DNA of 64,000 nt from Talpa occidentalis. Taxonomy: Eukaryota > Chordata > Mammalia > Eulipotyphla > Talpidae. Position 1 is the first letter of the stretch, and each line of letters opens with the position of its first letter. The stretch lies in contig NW_023600993.1 of the NCBI RefSeq assembly GCF_014898055.3, positions 15,094,850 through 15,158,849 of the forward strand, given 5' to 3'. A program made the translations under genes and the position numbers. Below, piece by piece: positions 25,215 through 37,005 of this stretch. Under the pieces are notes generated by a model that saw nothing but the letters and a program-made list of their open reading frames with translations, did no database searches and was not told the origin of the DNA.

Positions 25215-25345
25215 GTCATTGAATTATCATAATCACACTACGAGGGAAAATTGAGGCTCAGGCAGATACATAACTTGCCCGAGAATAGACAGACATTAAT
25301 CAGATCTGTCTAATTACAAAGTTTACACTCAAAAGCTTTTTTGTT
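25215..25345 (-). mobile_element. MIR fragment, antisense
   Basis: GGGAAAATTGAGGCTCAGG, then ACATAACTTGCCCGAGAATAG and ACTCAAAAGC follow the antisense MIR order. Confidence 0.7.
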
Positions 25346-25951
25346 TGACCACAAGAAGAGAGAAGCATTTGTTTTAAATTCAATGTTTGAATATTTTGTT
25401 GTAAAAACCAAAGGAGAAAAGTCCCAGTACTTCCAGTGATTTACCCCAAGCACTAAGATACCCCAAGTCATCATTTTCTACTTATCGATTCCAAGGTATA
25501 TTCAAGAAACAATATAATCTCAATTTACTCTCCAGGAACTAAGTAACAAAATGCGCTGGCATGTGGAACCTGCTGAAAGAGAGCTGCAACTATTTTTTTG
25601 TCCTGTCTTTCTTTGGAAATCTAATTCATAGATAACCACCTGGGTCCACACCCACACACACATCAGCATGACTGCTCAGCTGGGCTCCTCCCCTCTAAGC
25701 TCCAAAGTTGGATTCTAGGAAGATAAAATGTATTTGTGCTTGGGGAAAAAATAACAGCAACTGTGAAAGAAAAATCCATAGCAGCCAACCCACACATCCG
25801 TTTCACAGACTAAAATCAAACGAGGTGAATAACAGAGAATGAAATGGGCTTATATATCCAGAGCCCTAGCATTTCAATATATGTGTGTTTCACCTACTTT
25901 ATACATGCCAATGGAAACATTTGAGGTCTCACTGAACAAGTCTTAATTAAT
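25346..25951. other. Intergenic, no gene seen
   Basis: Single-copy-looking sequence with nothing recognisable. Confidence 0.4.
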
Positions 25952-26220
25952 GTTTCTGTGTCCTTTGGGTAGATACCTAGGAGTGGAATTGCTGGATCCT
26001 ATGGAAGCTCCATTTTTAGCAGATTGAGGAACCGCCACTCAGCTTTCCATAGTGGTTGGACCATTTTGCACTCCCACCAGCAGTGCAGGAGAGTTCCTAT
26101 TTGGAGAAAACATTTTGGAGAAAACATTTGGAGAAAACATCCTCACCAGCATTTGTTGTTGCTAGTTTTTTTTTAATATGTGCCATTCTCACTGGTGTGA
26201 GATGGTATCTCGTTGTGGCT
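25952..26220 (-). mobile_element. L1 ORF2 end, inverted 5' half of a twin-primed insert
   Basis: Antisense L1 ORF2: TAGGAGTGGAATTGCTGGATC, GAGGAACCGCCACTC, CACTCCCACCAGCAGTGC and GGTGTGAGATGGTATCTCG. It ends abruptly at 26220, where a sense L1 3' end begins. A 13-bp unit TTGGAGAAAACAT is present three times at 26101-26140. Confidence 0.88.
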
Positions 26221-26475
26221 AAACAATTATAATAAAGCAAAATCAAAATCAACAGGCAACTACAAACCACAGACATTCTGCAGGGAGGGAGAAGGGAGTA
26301 GGATCAAAACAAGGAGGGTGGGAAGAGCACAAGGAACCATGGTGATAGTTCATAGGTGAATGGGTGGGAGGAATTTCACGGGGACTATAACCAAAATGAA
26401 AATGCATACATTGTACAAAAATGAAAAATGATGTAAAAAATACATAAAATAAAAAGAGAAAAAATTAAAAAAGAA
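26221..26475 (+). mobile_element. L1 3' UTR with A-rich tail, sense half of the same insert
   Basis: AACAATTATAATAAAGCAAA, then GGGGACTATAACCAAAATG and an A-rich end (AATAAAAAGAGAAAAAATTAAAAAAG). It lies head to head with the inverted piece at 25952-26220, the layout made by twin priming during L1 insertion. Confidence 0.75.
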
Positions 26476-29005
26476 ACTTACGCCCCACTTCTCTTTTTGA
26501 CATTTCTAGGTAGCAGGGTGGTAGATTCAAGATTAAAGAAGGCAGTTCCCAGGGCAGGGGAAGGTGCAGGGGGCGGGGGCAGGGGGTGGGGGTGAAAGGA
26601 TCTTTGAGTCATCACTCCCCCCAGGAATACCAAGGACAAGTGCTAGGAGGGAACAGTCATATCTAGAACAGAGCTGGGGAAGTGAGAGTCAGTGGCTGAG
26701 CAAGGAGAAGCAAAAAGACAATTGTCCTGTTCTGAGCCATCATTAAGAAGACGAAACAAGACATCAAAATGCTATTATCCAAGGAATAGTGGTGAAGTTT
26801 GTGGATAATTTTTACCATTATCACTTTCATTGATGTCTATTTTCTGTTTTTTAGGGTTGTTTTATGAAGAAAGGAAAGTTAAAATCTGAGTGAAAATAAA
26901 TAAACAAGAAAGAAATCTGGCTTGCTCCTATGCTCCTATGCTCCTATAGCTCACAGAGAGCTGCGGGAAATTTTTTTGAAGGTTTCATTGTGTACATATA
27001 ATTCTCAGGCTCCTTTGCTTTTAGGAATTCAAAGCTCAGGCATTAATAAAATACAATGGAAATCCTCCTGCAGCAGAAGTCAGACTATCTAGATTTTAAA
27101 GCCCAACAAATCCATCCAATGGCTGCATGACCTTGGGAAGATCATTTACCTGCTCCAGTTCTTGATTTGCTTATTAGAAAAAGAAAAGATAACCTGGAAA
27201 CACTCCAAGGACCTCTTACAGTCCTAACTGTGCTCAAAATTCAATGCAATATGCCATATTTAAACTGTAATGAATGCTGCTGCTGGAGGTAATTAGGTAT
27301 CTGTTGGGATTGCAAGATGGTAAATGGATGCCTGTTTATCTCAAAGGATATTATTCCCCCATCTGCCAATTCCCTTGAGCCAGGATAATGATCATTATCC
27401 TTTCCAGAATTTGTTCTTGTCTTCTTTATTGCACATATAGTTTGAAAATGATGTACACTCTTCTATCCCTTGCTGGTAACAAGGCATACATTATTCTCTG
27501 TCCTCTCACCATTTTCACTCAAATAGTTATTACTCTGAACCTGCTGGAAAAGACTAGAGAACCTCAAAAGAACTAAAAACATAATGATTGGAGGAAATGG
27601 AATCAATGTCTTGATAGCAAATACCCGGGAGGGCCATTTCTAGATGTCCTCTCTGAGGACACATAGAGTTAAGGTGTGTTATATACAGAAGCGAACATAA
27701 GAAAAGCAAGGAAAGTGCTTCCCAAGAGGACAAAAACAGCATGTACAAAGGTCCTGAGGTGCGAAGAGATTGCCATATTCCAGGAACTCAAAGGTCAGTG
27801 TGAGTAACGGGAGAAAAAATTACAGGAATGGAGTCGGGAGGACTTGGTTCATACAATGCCTTGATGGTGATGCTAAGGCATCTGAAGGCAGATGTTTCTG
27901 GCCCCAATTTAGTTATTCATCCTGGAATGTTTTTCTTCAAGCTATTTGTAAGATGACTAGGAGGAAGGCAAAGGAAAAGACCAAATTCTGGGCTAGAGGA
28001 ATTTGCCTGTCACTTACAATGGTGCAATCTCTAAAATCATTACTTCTCCCAGTCTATAGAGAGAAGCAGCCTTATAGATTCTCACAGTGTCGAGTCTCTC
28101 CCCATCCGCTGCCTCACTAACAGTTTCATTTGAATACAGACTGTCTCTGTGAAATGCTTTATTGAACACAAACTTCATCTTCAGATCAAACCACATTAAG
28201 GGGATCCTTTGCTACGTTCTCTTTTGCCCTGCTTCCTTTGCTTCAATAAAGGATTTTGAGTCTGAACTTCAAGAAGGACCTCCTGGCTTGGGAGAGTGTA
28301 CCCAGCTGCCATCCTAAGCTCTAGCTGAGGGTCTCTTTGCCTCACTTCCTGCCTGGCTCCTCTTTTATCATCACTATTTGGGGCACAGCCCTTCCACCTC
28401 TTTTGTGATTTGATGCTTCTCCTTTTCTAACATGAGTTTTCATTGCATCCTTCCTTTTTGTGGTTTAGGGGCTTCTAGAATGGTGCCTTAGCATTGTCAA
28501 ACCAGACTCTTCAAGAAGTTTGCCTATGAAGAAGAGCTGAAGATAAATCACAGCTGGAAAAGGAAGTGAGGGTCAATGAAGACTTTGTCTAGACAGAGAA
28601 TCCAAAGGCAATTAGTTGGCTGATGAAAATGCCCGAATAGAAGGGAAAGAATTAATATTGCAGGGGCGGGGGGGTTGTGGAAAATAAAGTCCTTGAGAAC
28701 CTAAACCTTCTTCTGGCATAATAGAAGCAAAAGCAGAGATGGTGGGGCTCATGCAAGTGTGTTTCTAGATCTGGTGGAAAATATACAAGGGCCTTTCCAC
28801 TGGATAACTGCCATTTTTCATTGAAAAATGAGCTGAGGATGTCAACTAAAAGGCTGTGGAGGAAGAGGGAGGAAACACAGGGGGAGAAGAGAGTTAACAG
28901 TTATCTTGGAAAATGTATAATTCCTAGAAAAACAAGGCTGGGCATTTGAATTTGAATTCCCTGTCTATGTACTTAATTGTGTTTTTTTATTTGTTTGTTT
29001 GTTTA
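26476..29005. other. Intergenic, no gene seen
   Basis: A G-rich run lies at 26555-26595. A three-copy GCTCCTAT tandem lies at 26924-26947. MIR in sense is likely at 27060-27200 (CATGACCTTGGGAAGATCATT). 27720-27900 resembles a mammal-wide old repeat (ACAAAGGTCCTGAGGTGCG). A G-run lies at 28662-28676. No coding exon was recognised. Confidence 0.4.
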
Positions 29006-29020
29006 AAGAGGGTTTCTTTT

Positions 29021-29028
29021 TTTTTTAA

Positions 29029-29060
<32 letters not shown>

Positions 29061-29309
29061 TATACAAGCACTGGGTACAGTCAGAAGCACGGGAGGGTGA
29101 GAGAATTCACCAGAGCCAGAGCGGGGAGCAGAGCAGGCAGACTGACGAAGTACACTGCTGAGGGGAGCAGTGGGTGGCAGGAGAGGTCTGCGCGCCATGT
29201 GGGACCCTCCTCCGGTGGCCGGGGAGCAGCCAGGGATCGAACCAGTGCTGCAGAGGCTGCGGGCAGCTTCGCAACCCAGTGCTCAACCGCTGTGCCACCG
29301 GGGAGGCCC
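29021..29309 (-). mobile_element. tRNA-derived SINE, type A
   Basis: Full length on minus: GGGCCTCCCCGGTGGCACAG head, GGTTCGATCCC B box and a (GATT)n tail seen as GATTGATTGATT on plus (29030-29060). Direct repeats AAGAGGGTTTCTTTT (29006-29020) and AAGAGGGGTTCTTTT (29310-29324) differ at one base. The tail has drifted from (AAAT)n to (AATC)n. Confidence 0.95.
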
Positions 29310-30411
29310 AAGAGGGGTTCTTTTCTGATTCTTAATTGATGGAATATTTACTAAGATAGCCTAGACACTAGAAGGCGAGTTCTATATGCTCCCTATCTTC
29401 AGCTCTTCTTCTTAGCTCATGGATCACAAAAGAAACCTGAACAAAATATTTATGATACACCTGAGAACTACAAAGATTTTTCCTGAAAAGACGAGAAATA
29501 CAATGCTGTTTTCTAGTCACCCCTCCAAGACAGTTTCAAGTTTCCCCACTTTGCATGAATGCACTTGTTAAAACCACCACCAAATGAATGAATACGATCA
29601 ATGTCTTTATTTTTTTACTCTAATTTGATATGCAAAACACTATCGAAATTCTATCAGATTTGAAATCTTCATCATGAAATTTTAACCAGACGCTTCTATT
29701 AATTACACATCTCAAAACAGACTCTTGATGGCTTGATTAAACAGTTTTTTGCTTCATGTTGTGACACTCCTTCCCTGTGCTTTCTGGCTTGATTATCAGG
29801 GGCACTATTTTTTTTTTATCACTGTTTGCTAGCGAGGGCATGTGGGGTTAAAACTTGAATTTCCAAGGATCATTTCAAACCCTTTTAAGACATTTTGTAT
29901 TTCACAGGATTTATGTACCAATGTGTCAAAGTAAGAACAAAGTGCAAATTCTCAAACTCCAAAAATATCTAATAAATCGTCTGCTTTCCCTTCTAAATTA
30001 TTTAAGCCCCCTCAGTGTAAAAGTGTCAATGTACACATTACCTCTAAAAAAATATAGTTAAGTTCCATTTTCTGATTTTTTTGATGAAGGTTCACCTTAT
30101 TGAATATCAGTAACGTGATGGGGTAATTTTTATTATTTTTGCATTCTCCTCTATATTCTGATTCAACCGATTACTACCATAAACAAAAGATGTAATTTTT
30201 TTCTCCCTATTTTAAATTTTCAAACTAAGGCACTTTACTAACCAAGGCTCATTAGGATGCTAAAATAGGGGTACACCATCTTTTGATAAAATTCTACAAA
30301 GATTGAAATTTTTTTACCTTCTGGTGATTACAGCATCCCTGGGAAAAGAGAGGGAATTCTGTTTGAAACTACAACTCTTTGAAACAATTTCAAGTGACTT
30401 ATGAAAGTTCT

Positions 30412-30414
<3 letters not shown>

Positions 30415-30449
<35 letters not shown>
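30415..30449. repeat. (AC)17 microsatellite
   Basis: Uninterrupted AC run. Confidence 0.98.
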
Positions 30450-30450
<1 letters not shown>

Positions 30451-31228
30451 TACCAAAGTTAAATTGACTTTTTTTAAGCCTGAAATGGGACAGGGGTAGC
30501 ATGAATAAGAAGAAAAATAATAGGATCTCCAGACCTCCCTGCTCTCTTGTGTCAGAGATGACTTACCTGTATTGGTGTCTGGAACCGGTAAGAGGGACCA
30601 GATCTCCATTAAGAGCCTCCAGGAGGTAGAGAGAGACAATAGTTCCTCAGGGAGCTTGGAGACTGGCACTGGGATGGAGGTGAGCAACAGGGAAGGCTGT
30701 AATGTAAGCAAACAAAAAAAAAAATGATTGAAAAATGTGATAAATACTAGAAGTACCGTGACAGAAACAAACAGGGTTCTGGGGGAAAAGGGTCTAGTAG
30801 AGACAGGTCAACTATTTAGAGTAAGAACATTTCTGATGATAATACATTAAACTTGAGACCTGAAGGATTAAAAATAAATGTCATTCATACAGAGAAAGAG
30901 GAAAGAGTAGGTAGTGGCAGGAGGAAGACTTTTCCAAGTAAAGGCCACAGCAAGTACTTGGCTGTGAAGAAACCGATTTAACCTCAAAATGTTCCCCACT
31001 ATTCTTTTTCATTTTCACAACCCAGGGGCTCCCATCCTGGCTTCCTGCCTCAGCCTATTTTCAACAACCTATTTCCCAATTAAATTTTAACTTGTGTTTC
31101 ACTGCCTTAGCATCCTGCTCTCTAACAAAGCAATTTATTCTGATACAGCCATACTACATTAAGTCACATCACACAATCTTTTTGCATACTTTAATTTTTG
31201 TCTATGAAACCATCACATTTGAGCTATC

Positions 31229-31241
31229 TGTGTGTGTGTGT

Positions 31242-31278
<37 letters not shown>
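31229..31278. repeat. (TG)n microsatellite, interrupted
   Basis: TG run with one TCTC interruption at about 31241-31244. Confidence 0.97.
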
Positions 31279-31279
<1 letters not shown>

Positions 31280-31555
31280 ATTTATATGTAAAAAACACTT
31301 CCTAGCAGCATCTCCAAATTCCAGGTAGAAGTAAGAATTATGTATTTACATTCAGCGAAAGAATACCTAAATATTCAGTGGTCAAGAAAAGCTTCACCTT
31401 ACTTTACAAATATTGGTAGTTTCTCAGAAAATCAAAGTTCTACATGCTTTAAATTATATTTATTAAGTTTATTTATTTATTCAATAGGTCTTTAAGTAAG
31501 AGGGCTGGAGGGCTTGGTCCCCACTGTATGGCTCTAATAGCAAGAAGACAGAGGA

Positions 31556-31874
31556 GGGCCTCCCTGGTGTCGCAAGGGCTTAAGACACAGCCTATGAAGC
31601 TATCTGCAGCTGCTGCAGCACAAGTTCAATTCCCGGCCAGGAATTGTGTGGCAGACCTATGTGTGGCAGACCTTTGTGTGGCAGACCTTTGTGTGGCAGA
31701 CATTGTGTGGCAGACCTCTCTTGTCTCGCCCACTGCTCCCCTCAGCATTGTATTTCAGTCAATCTGCCTGTTCTGTTCCTCACTCTATCTCTGGTGGATC
31801 ATCTCACCCCTCACCCCTCTGGCCTATACCCCAGTTATTATGCATAAATAAATAAATCTTTTTAAAAAAAAAAA
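31556..31874 (+). mobile_element. tRNA-derived SINE, type B, with internal tandem expansion
   Basis: Head GGGCCTCCCTGGTGTCGCAA, B-box relic GTTCAATTCCC, then a 15-bp repeat array replacing the usual single CAGCAGACCTC region. The normal body and type B 3' end (GGCCTATACCCCAGTTATTA) and AATAAATAAATC tail follow. Confidence 0.93.
31645..31718. repeat. 15-bp minisatellite inside the SINE (5 copies)
   Basis: TGTGTGGCAGACCTT-type unit at 31645, 31660, 31675, 31690 (14 bp) and 31704. Copies 2 and 3 are identical; the others differ at one or two positions. Confidence 0.95.
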
Positions 31875-31957
31875 GAAATGTAGAATTTCAGACCCTATCC
31901 CAATCCTATCGGATCATCAACTGCACTTAAGCAAGAACTCAGATAATTCCTAGTCAC

Positions 31958-32272
31958 GGGCCTCCCCGGTGGCGCAGCGGTTGAGCGCTGGGTTGCGAGG
32001 CTGCCCGCTGCCTCTGCGGCGCCGGTTCGATTCCCGGCTGCTCCCCGGCCACCGGAGGAGGGTCCCACATGGCGTGCAGACCTCTCCTGCCGCCCGCTGC
32101 TCCCCTCAGCAGTGTACTTCGGTCCTTCTGCCTGCTCTGCTCCCCGCTCTGGCTCTGGTGAATTCTCTCACCCTCCCGCGCTTCTGACTGTACCCAGTGC
32201 ATGTGTAAACAAAACAAACAAATAAATAAATAAATAAAAACATGCCTCTAAAAAAAAAAAAAAAAAAAAAAA
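31958..32272 (+). mobile_element. tRNA-derived SINE, type A, near-consensus young copy
   Basis: One of the best-preserved copies: GGCGCAGCGGTTGAGCG A box, GGTTCGATTCCC B box and an intact body. The tail is of the TGTGTAAACAAAACAAAC variant, then (AAAT)n and a long poly(A). A perfect 13-bp target-site duplication AATTCCTAGTCAC lies at 31945-31957 and 32273-32285. Confidence 0.97.
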
Positions 32273-32589
32273 AATTCCTAGTCACATTAAGTTTTGAGAA
32301 GTAAAATCTTAACTGACATAATCCATCAACAGCAACAATATATCAAAGTAATTTAATAAATTTTTCAGCCACCACCACCACTAGACTTTTACACAAGTTT
32401 CCTGTTTATTCAAGTATTAGTAAGTAATTTACACATTCTTACAACCTGATTTTTGCATATTGATGTGCAATATTCATAAAAATTTACTCTTGGATAGGGA
32501 AAATTAATATCACAAAGATATTTCAAAAGTCAATTTTTATAAGCTAATATTTCTTACATCATAAAATTGGAATCTCTAACTCAAACTGT

Positions 32590-32715
32590 AATATGTAAGC
32601 ATATTACTTCATTTCTCTGGAGTTCATTTTTCTCATTAGCAAAATGGGGATAGCAATAGATAATCTAATTGGGTTGTTATAAGGATTAAATAATATCATA
32701 TAAACAGGTACCCTG
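32590..32715 (+). mobile_element. MIR fragment
   Basis: TTCTCATTAGCAAAATGGGG then GGGTTGTTATAAGGATTAAA is the MIR core and 3' region. Confidence 0.75.
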
Positions 32716-33204
32716 CGTCTCATCACTTTCTCCTCTACGGGAGATGACTGAATGCAATGCAGCCAGAGGAGATAGGAGCAGGTCATAACTCCTGATATCT
32801 CCAGACAAAAACTATCAAAAAGGATGTTGTTTCCTGATGGCATATTCTAAAAAGCAAATCCTAGGTCACATTCCTAACCACAAAGTGAGAGTAGGGATAT
32901 GGCAGAAGAAAGGGATCTTCTCAGTCCAAATTATGATTAAAGGTGGTATTATGATTAAAGGTGATATTCTTCTGCAGAAGAATGGCCAACAAGTGGCAGG
33001 AACATATCCACTTCCAACAACCACTGCAAGAACCGTAGACATGGAAAAGGAGGAAGTTGAATCCAGAAAAGGTGGGGGTGCACCATTAGTCAGAAGGATC
33101 AGCAGATGCCTAGAGTATAATCAGCACAGCATGGAGAGTTTGAGTCAACGGAGGACAGGCATGGAGGATTTTTAAAGCACACTGAATAAATTATTAAGGA
33201 TTTT

Positions 33205-33410
33205 GTTCTCTATGCTGTGTGTAGAATGGAGCAGTGAGTCACAACACTGACTTTACATCATAATCTCTTGGGGAAATTATTTAAATCCCCTCTACCCAGA
33301 CCACAACCCAGACAAACTGAATGAGAATCTCAGGGAGTAAGATCCAAGCACCTGTAATTTGTGTGTATTTTCAGGTAAATGAAACATACAACCAGGCTAA
33401 GACTCATTGA
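33205..33410. mobile_element. MER5A-like hAT DNA element
   Basis: CATCATAATCTCTTGGGGAAA, CCCAGACCACAACCCAGAC, GAATGAGAATCTCAGGGAG and AAGCACCTGTAATTTG match MER5A, a short non-autonomous hAT-Charlie relic. It sits inside a longer old repeat. Confidence 0.75.
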
Positions 33411-33817
33411 CTATAAGACGAGGGAGGGAAGAAGATAGCAAGGAATCCAATTAGGAGATTGTTGCACTGGTCTACATGAGAAACCACCACAACTTATATG
33501 ATGTTGATGGTATTACAAGGGGACAGCTTCCAGTTATATTTTATAAAGAATCTATAGTGGATTAGCATAGAATAGATTTGGGGAATGGAGAAAGAAGAAT
33601 CAAGGGTAGTTCCCACATACCTATATGTTTGGCAGCAATCCCCTGATAAGGAAAATAGGGAGAGAAGAACAGGTTGTGTAGGGTAGAGAATCAACTGTAA
33701 GGTGAACTATATAAAATGAATCATTGGAATCACCAAGCATTTAGTTGGATTCTGGTAAAAGAACTAAACTGGATACAAAGCAGTGGTAAATTCATAAGAT
33801 ATTACTTAAAAAGGGGG

Positions 33818-34105
33818 GGGGGCTCCCTGGTGGTGCAAGGAGTTAAGTCTCAGCACTATGAAGCTATCAGCAGCCACTGCAGCACGAGTTTGATCCCTGG
33901 CCAGGGAGCTACCCACATGGCACAACAGACCTCTCCTGTGTCGCCTGCTGCCCCCCCTCAGCAGTGTATTTCAGTCAATCCGCCTGTTCTGCTCCCCATT
34001 CTGTCTCTGGTGAATTCTCTCTCTCACACACACACACACACCACTGGCCTACACCCCAGTTCTTGTATGTATAAATAAATGAATAAATCTTTACAAAAAA
34101 AAAAA
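33818..34105 (+). mobile_element. tRNA-derived SINE, type B
   Basis: Starts within a G-run (33813-33822), then CTCCCTGGTGGTGCAAGG. The B-box relic is GTTTGATCCC. A CA-repeat (34024-34041) has grown where the CTCACCC stretch normally lies. Tail AATAAATGAATAAATC then poly(A). No clear target-site duplication. Confidence 0.92.
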
Positions 34106-34299
34106 GAAAAAATGTTTTTGTCTCTAGGGGCAAAAAAACTGGACTGGAAAGATAAATCTGGGAATGATTAGAATAGATGCTATTTTGAGCTATAGGATAG
34201 ATGGAATAGCTCTTTAAAACACACAGAAACAAGGAAAGGATTGTACATCATTGAAGAAAAGGCATAAGGCGTTGTTGGTTGCAGATGACTTAAATCTTT

Positions 34300-34365
34300 G
34301 TATTTTTAGTCTCCCTGGTGATTCTGATAATGAACCAGGTTACGGATCACAGTTTCATAGTATTT
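34300..34365. mobile_element. MER5-like fragment
   Basis: GTCTCCCTGGTGATTCTGATAAT then GGATCACAGTTTCATAG matches one end of MER5A. Short. Confidence 0.5.
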
Positions 34366-35050
34366 TACTCTAATAAACTTTCTGGCAAAGATACTCTCCC
34401 AAGTTTCAAATAATCTCAAGATGCCTGGGAATATGCTTCTCAAAATATTCAGTGAAAATAATTAGTGGTATAACTTACTAGAAAAATCATTAAGACAACA
34501 GAGAAACACAGCAGGGGGAAATAGAATGTGCATTTTAACAAAGTTTCTTCAAAAGCAAAGATGACTAGATGGGTAGATATCAACATCCTAAATATCCTGG
34601 CTTCCAAGATATTCTGAATATATGGTACCAGCTTTTTGAGGCCAGATAATTAAATAAACATTCTCAAGAAATATATTGTTTCTTTTGCAGAAGCTTTTAC
34701 CAAACTTCTTAGATCCTGTTAGTGTCAGAAGGAATCATGAAGGGGAAGACAGAAGCTCTAAAATGGAACAGTAATTACAGTAAAAGAGCATAACTATTAC
34801 TTATAATTACATCCCTCTCAAGAGTTCTTCTTTCTAGTTCTAGAGGTTTGCCCCTTCTGAGGTAGAGTAATTGTAAATACTAGGGAAGTAAGACAGATTT
34901 AAAGGTTATCTGTCAGGAGGGGGAAACATATGCTTTATAAATTTTTGTAGCTTTGTGAAAGACGAAAAAAACACAGTGGATGTCATCTTTAGACATAGGT
35001 GTTTAAAGTCAGAATGAAAATAAATAATTTATATAAATGTTAACTTTCAG

Positions 35051-35355
35051 GGGGCCTCCCCGGTGGCGCAGCGGTTGAGCACTGGGTTGCGAAGATGCCC
35101 CCGCAGCCTCTGTGGCACCGGTTCGATCCCCGGCTGCTCCCCGGCCACCGGAGGAGGGTCCCACATGGCGCGCAGACCTCTCCTGCCGCCCGCTGCTCCC
35201 CTCAGCAGTGTACTTCAGTCCTTCTGCCTGCTCTGCTCCTCGCTCTGGCTCTGGTGAATTCTCTCACCCTCCCTTCAGTCGCTTCTGACTGTACCCAGTG
35301 CATGTATAAACAAAACAAACAAACAAACAAACAAATAAATAAATAAAAAAAATAA
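35051..35355 (+). mobile_element. tRNA-derived SINE, type A
   Basis: Near-consensus head, A and B boxes and body. A GCATGTATAAACAAAACAAAC tail variant is shared with the copy at 31958, suggesting a common source lineage. An 18-bp direct repeat ATAAATGTTAACTTTCAG lies at 35033-35050 and 35356-35373 (its first bases overlap the tail). Confidence 0.97.
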
Positions 35356-36164
35356 ATAAATGTTAACTTTCAGGGCAATACCTGTAAGATCTAACAGATA
35401 ATAAAGCATCATTAAAAAGGAGTTTTATTCCAAATAATCAACTAAACTTTAGGACTAGTGATAGAAAAGTTTGGCATGCAGAAAGCAAATGAGAACATTC
35501 AGGTAGCCTATCAATTCTACAGGCATCATTTTGCATTTTAACCTTTAATAAATGATGGCTCCATTCCATCCAGAGACTTCTGTTCTTTTGACATCTTCTC
35601 CCCGACAACATCATTGGCTTACAACATCCAGGTGAATACCAAATTCAGGCTGTTTCCCAATCGCCAATTTCACATTTCTAATAAGCTGCTGAATATTTTT
35701 ACCTAAACAATCTCAGACTCTCTTCCAGATTGATTGCATCCTCTTCCCTTGATAACCTGCACCTCATCTTGTGTTTATGTCATCACCACTTCTTGCACTT
35801 TTACACTGTAAATCTCAGACCCATCTTTGTCCCCTTTTCGTTTCCTGCAGCAGTTGATGTAAAGCTGTGTATTTTTAGTTTCCCAGCTGCCAAACCCTGC
35901 ACTTTTACCTCTACAGAGTCTGATGTTTGTCCCTTCTCCCTGAATCTCTGTTATTTTCACGTCAAGACTTTGTTATCTCTTGCCATGACTCCTGTTGTAA
36001 TCGTGATACCACCCACAGAAGTGGATTTCCCAGGAGCCTGCTAAAACTTAAATATTAGAGACTATATTTATAGACCTCCCCTTCCAATGTTCTGTACCTA
36101 ACATCAAATTCATAATACTGTGTTCATTGTTTAAGCTTCAGTCTTCCAGAACACCAGATTAGTG

Positions 36165-36600
36165 TTCCTAAGGCAAGACTGCTCATGCCACTCTCTGACC
36201 CAGTGGCCTACCATCAACCCACCCAAGTTGACTATATGATATATGAGATTTCTCATTGACCTGATTGTAAAGACTTTCTTGCTCTTGCCAAGATCTTTCT
36301 TCATACCTATGCTCCTATTGACCCATTTAACATGTACTGTTCTTAAATCAAACTGAGTTGCTATGACACACCGCTGGTTAACCAACTTCACTGTACTTCT
36401 GCTTACATATTTTCTTCTACCACATATTTTCTTCTACCTTCCTACATCTCCCTCACCTTTCTCCCCACCATAACCCCAAGTTGATATTCCACCCAACACT
36501 ATGACTAAGTATCATCATAATGATGAAGTCCTCTTAAACGATTGCTATCCAGAGGTAAGCTCTACATCCTCTAAACTCCTATTTCTTGAAGTTTCTCAAA
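36165..36600 (+). mobile_element. L2 fragment
   Basis: L2-like order: CTGACCCAGTGGCCTACCATC, CTTTCTTGCTCTTGCC, TGTACTGTTCTTAAATC. A 17-bp tandem pair (ACATATTTTCTTCTACC) lies at 36405-36438. Confidence 0.6.
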
Positions 36601-36639
36601 TGAATTTACTACTTTATACTTTTCTGGTGTGAGCAAACC

Positions 36640-36840
36640 TTGGTCCATGTGTCAAATCCAGCCCACCACCCATTTATGCAAGTCTTACTGGAATGCAGTT
36701 ATACCTATTTGTTTACATAGCATCCTGTGGCTGTTTCTGCAGTACAACAGTAGAGTTGAATAGCTGCCATAGAGTCCATATGGCTGGCAAAGTCTAAAAT
36801 ATTTAACATTTGGTCCTTCTTAGAAAAAGTTTTCCAACTT
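36640..36840 (-). mobile_element. hAT-type MER element, antisense
   Basis: On minus: AAAGTTGGAAAACTTTTTC, TTAGACTTTGCCAGCCATATG, GGCAGCTATTCAACTCTACTG, CAGAAACAGCCACAGG and GGTTTGCTCACACC. These are the usual landmarks of a widespread non-autonomous hAT element; exact MER name not assigned. Confidence 0.75.
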
Positions 36841-36924
36841 CTGTTTCAGATTATGTATATATACATTTTTTCCCTTATAGACAATAGCACAAGTCGCTTG
36901 CAAAAAGAATTATTATTTCATTTT

Positions 36925-37005
36925 TATCAGTATCCCCCTACAATGTCTAGCACAATTATTACGAAAGCATTTAGTAAATATTTGAGGATGAAATAAATGA
37001 ATAAG
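36925..37005 (+). mobile_element. L2 3'-end-like fragment
   Basis: CCTACAATGTCTAGCACAAT then AGTAAATATTTGAGGATGAA and AATAAATGAATAAG. Confidence 0.6.

Larger units (their letters stand above)
29325..31555. other. Intergenic with two microsatellites
   Basis: 30780-30970 is a probable ancient mammal-wide repeat. Apart from the AC and TG runs listed separately, nothing is recognised. Confidence 0.4.
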
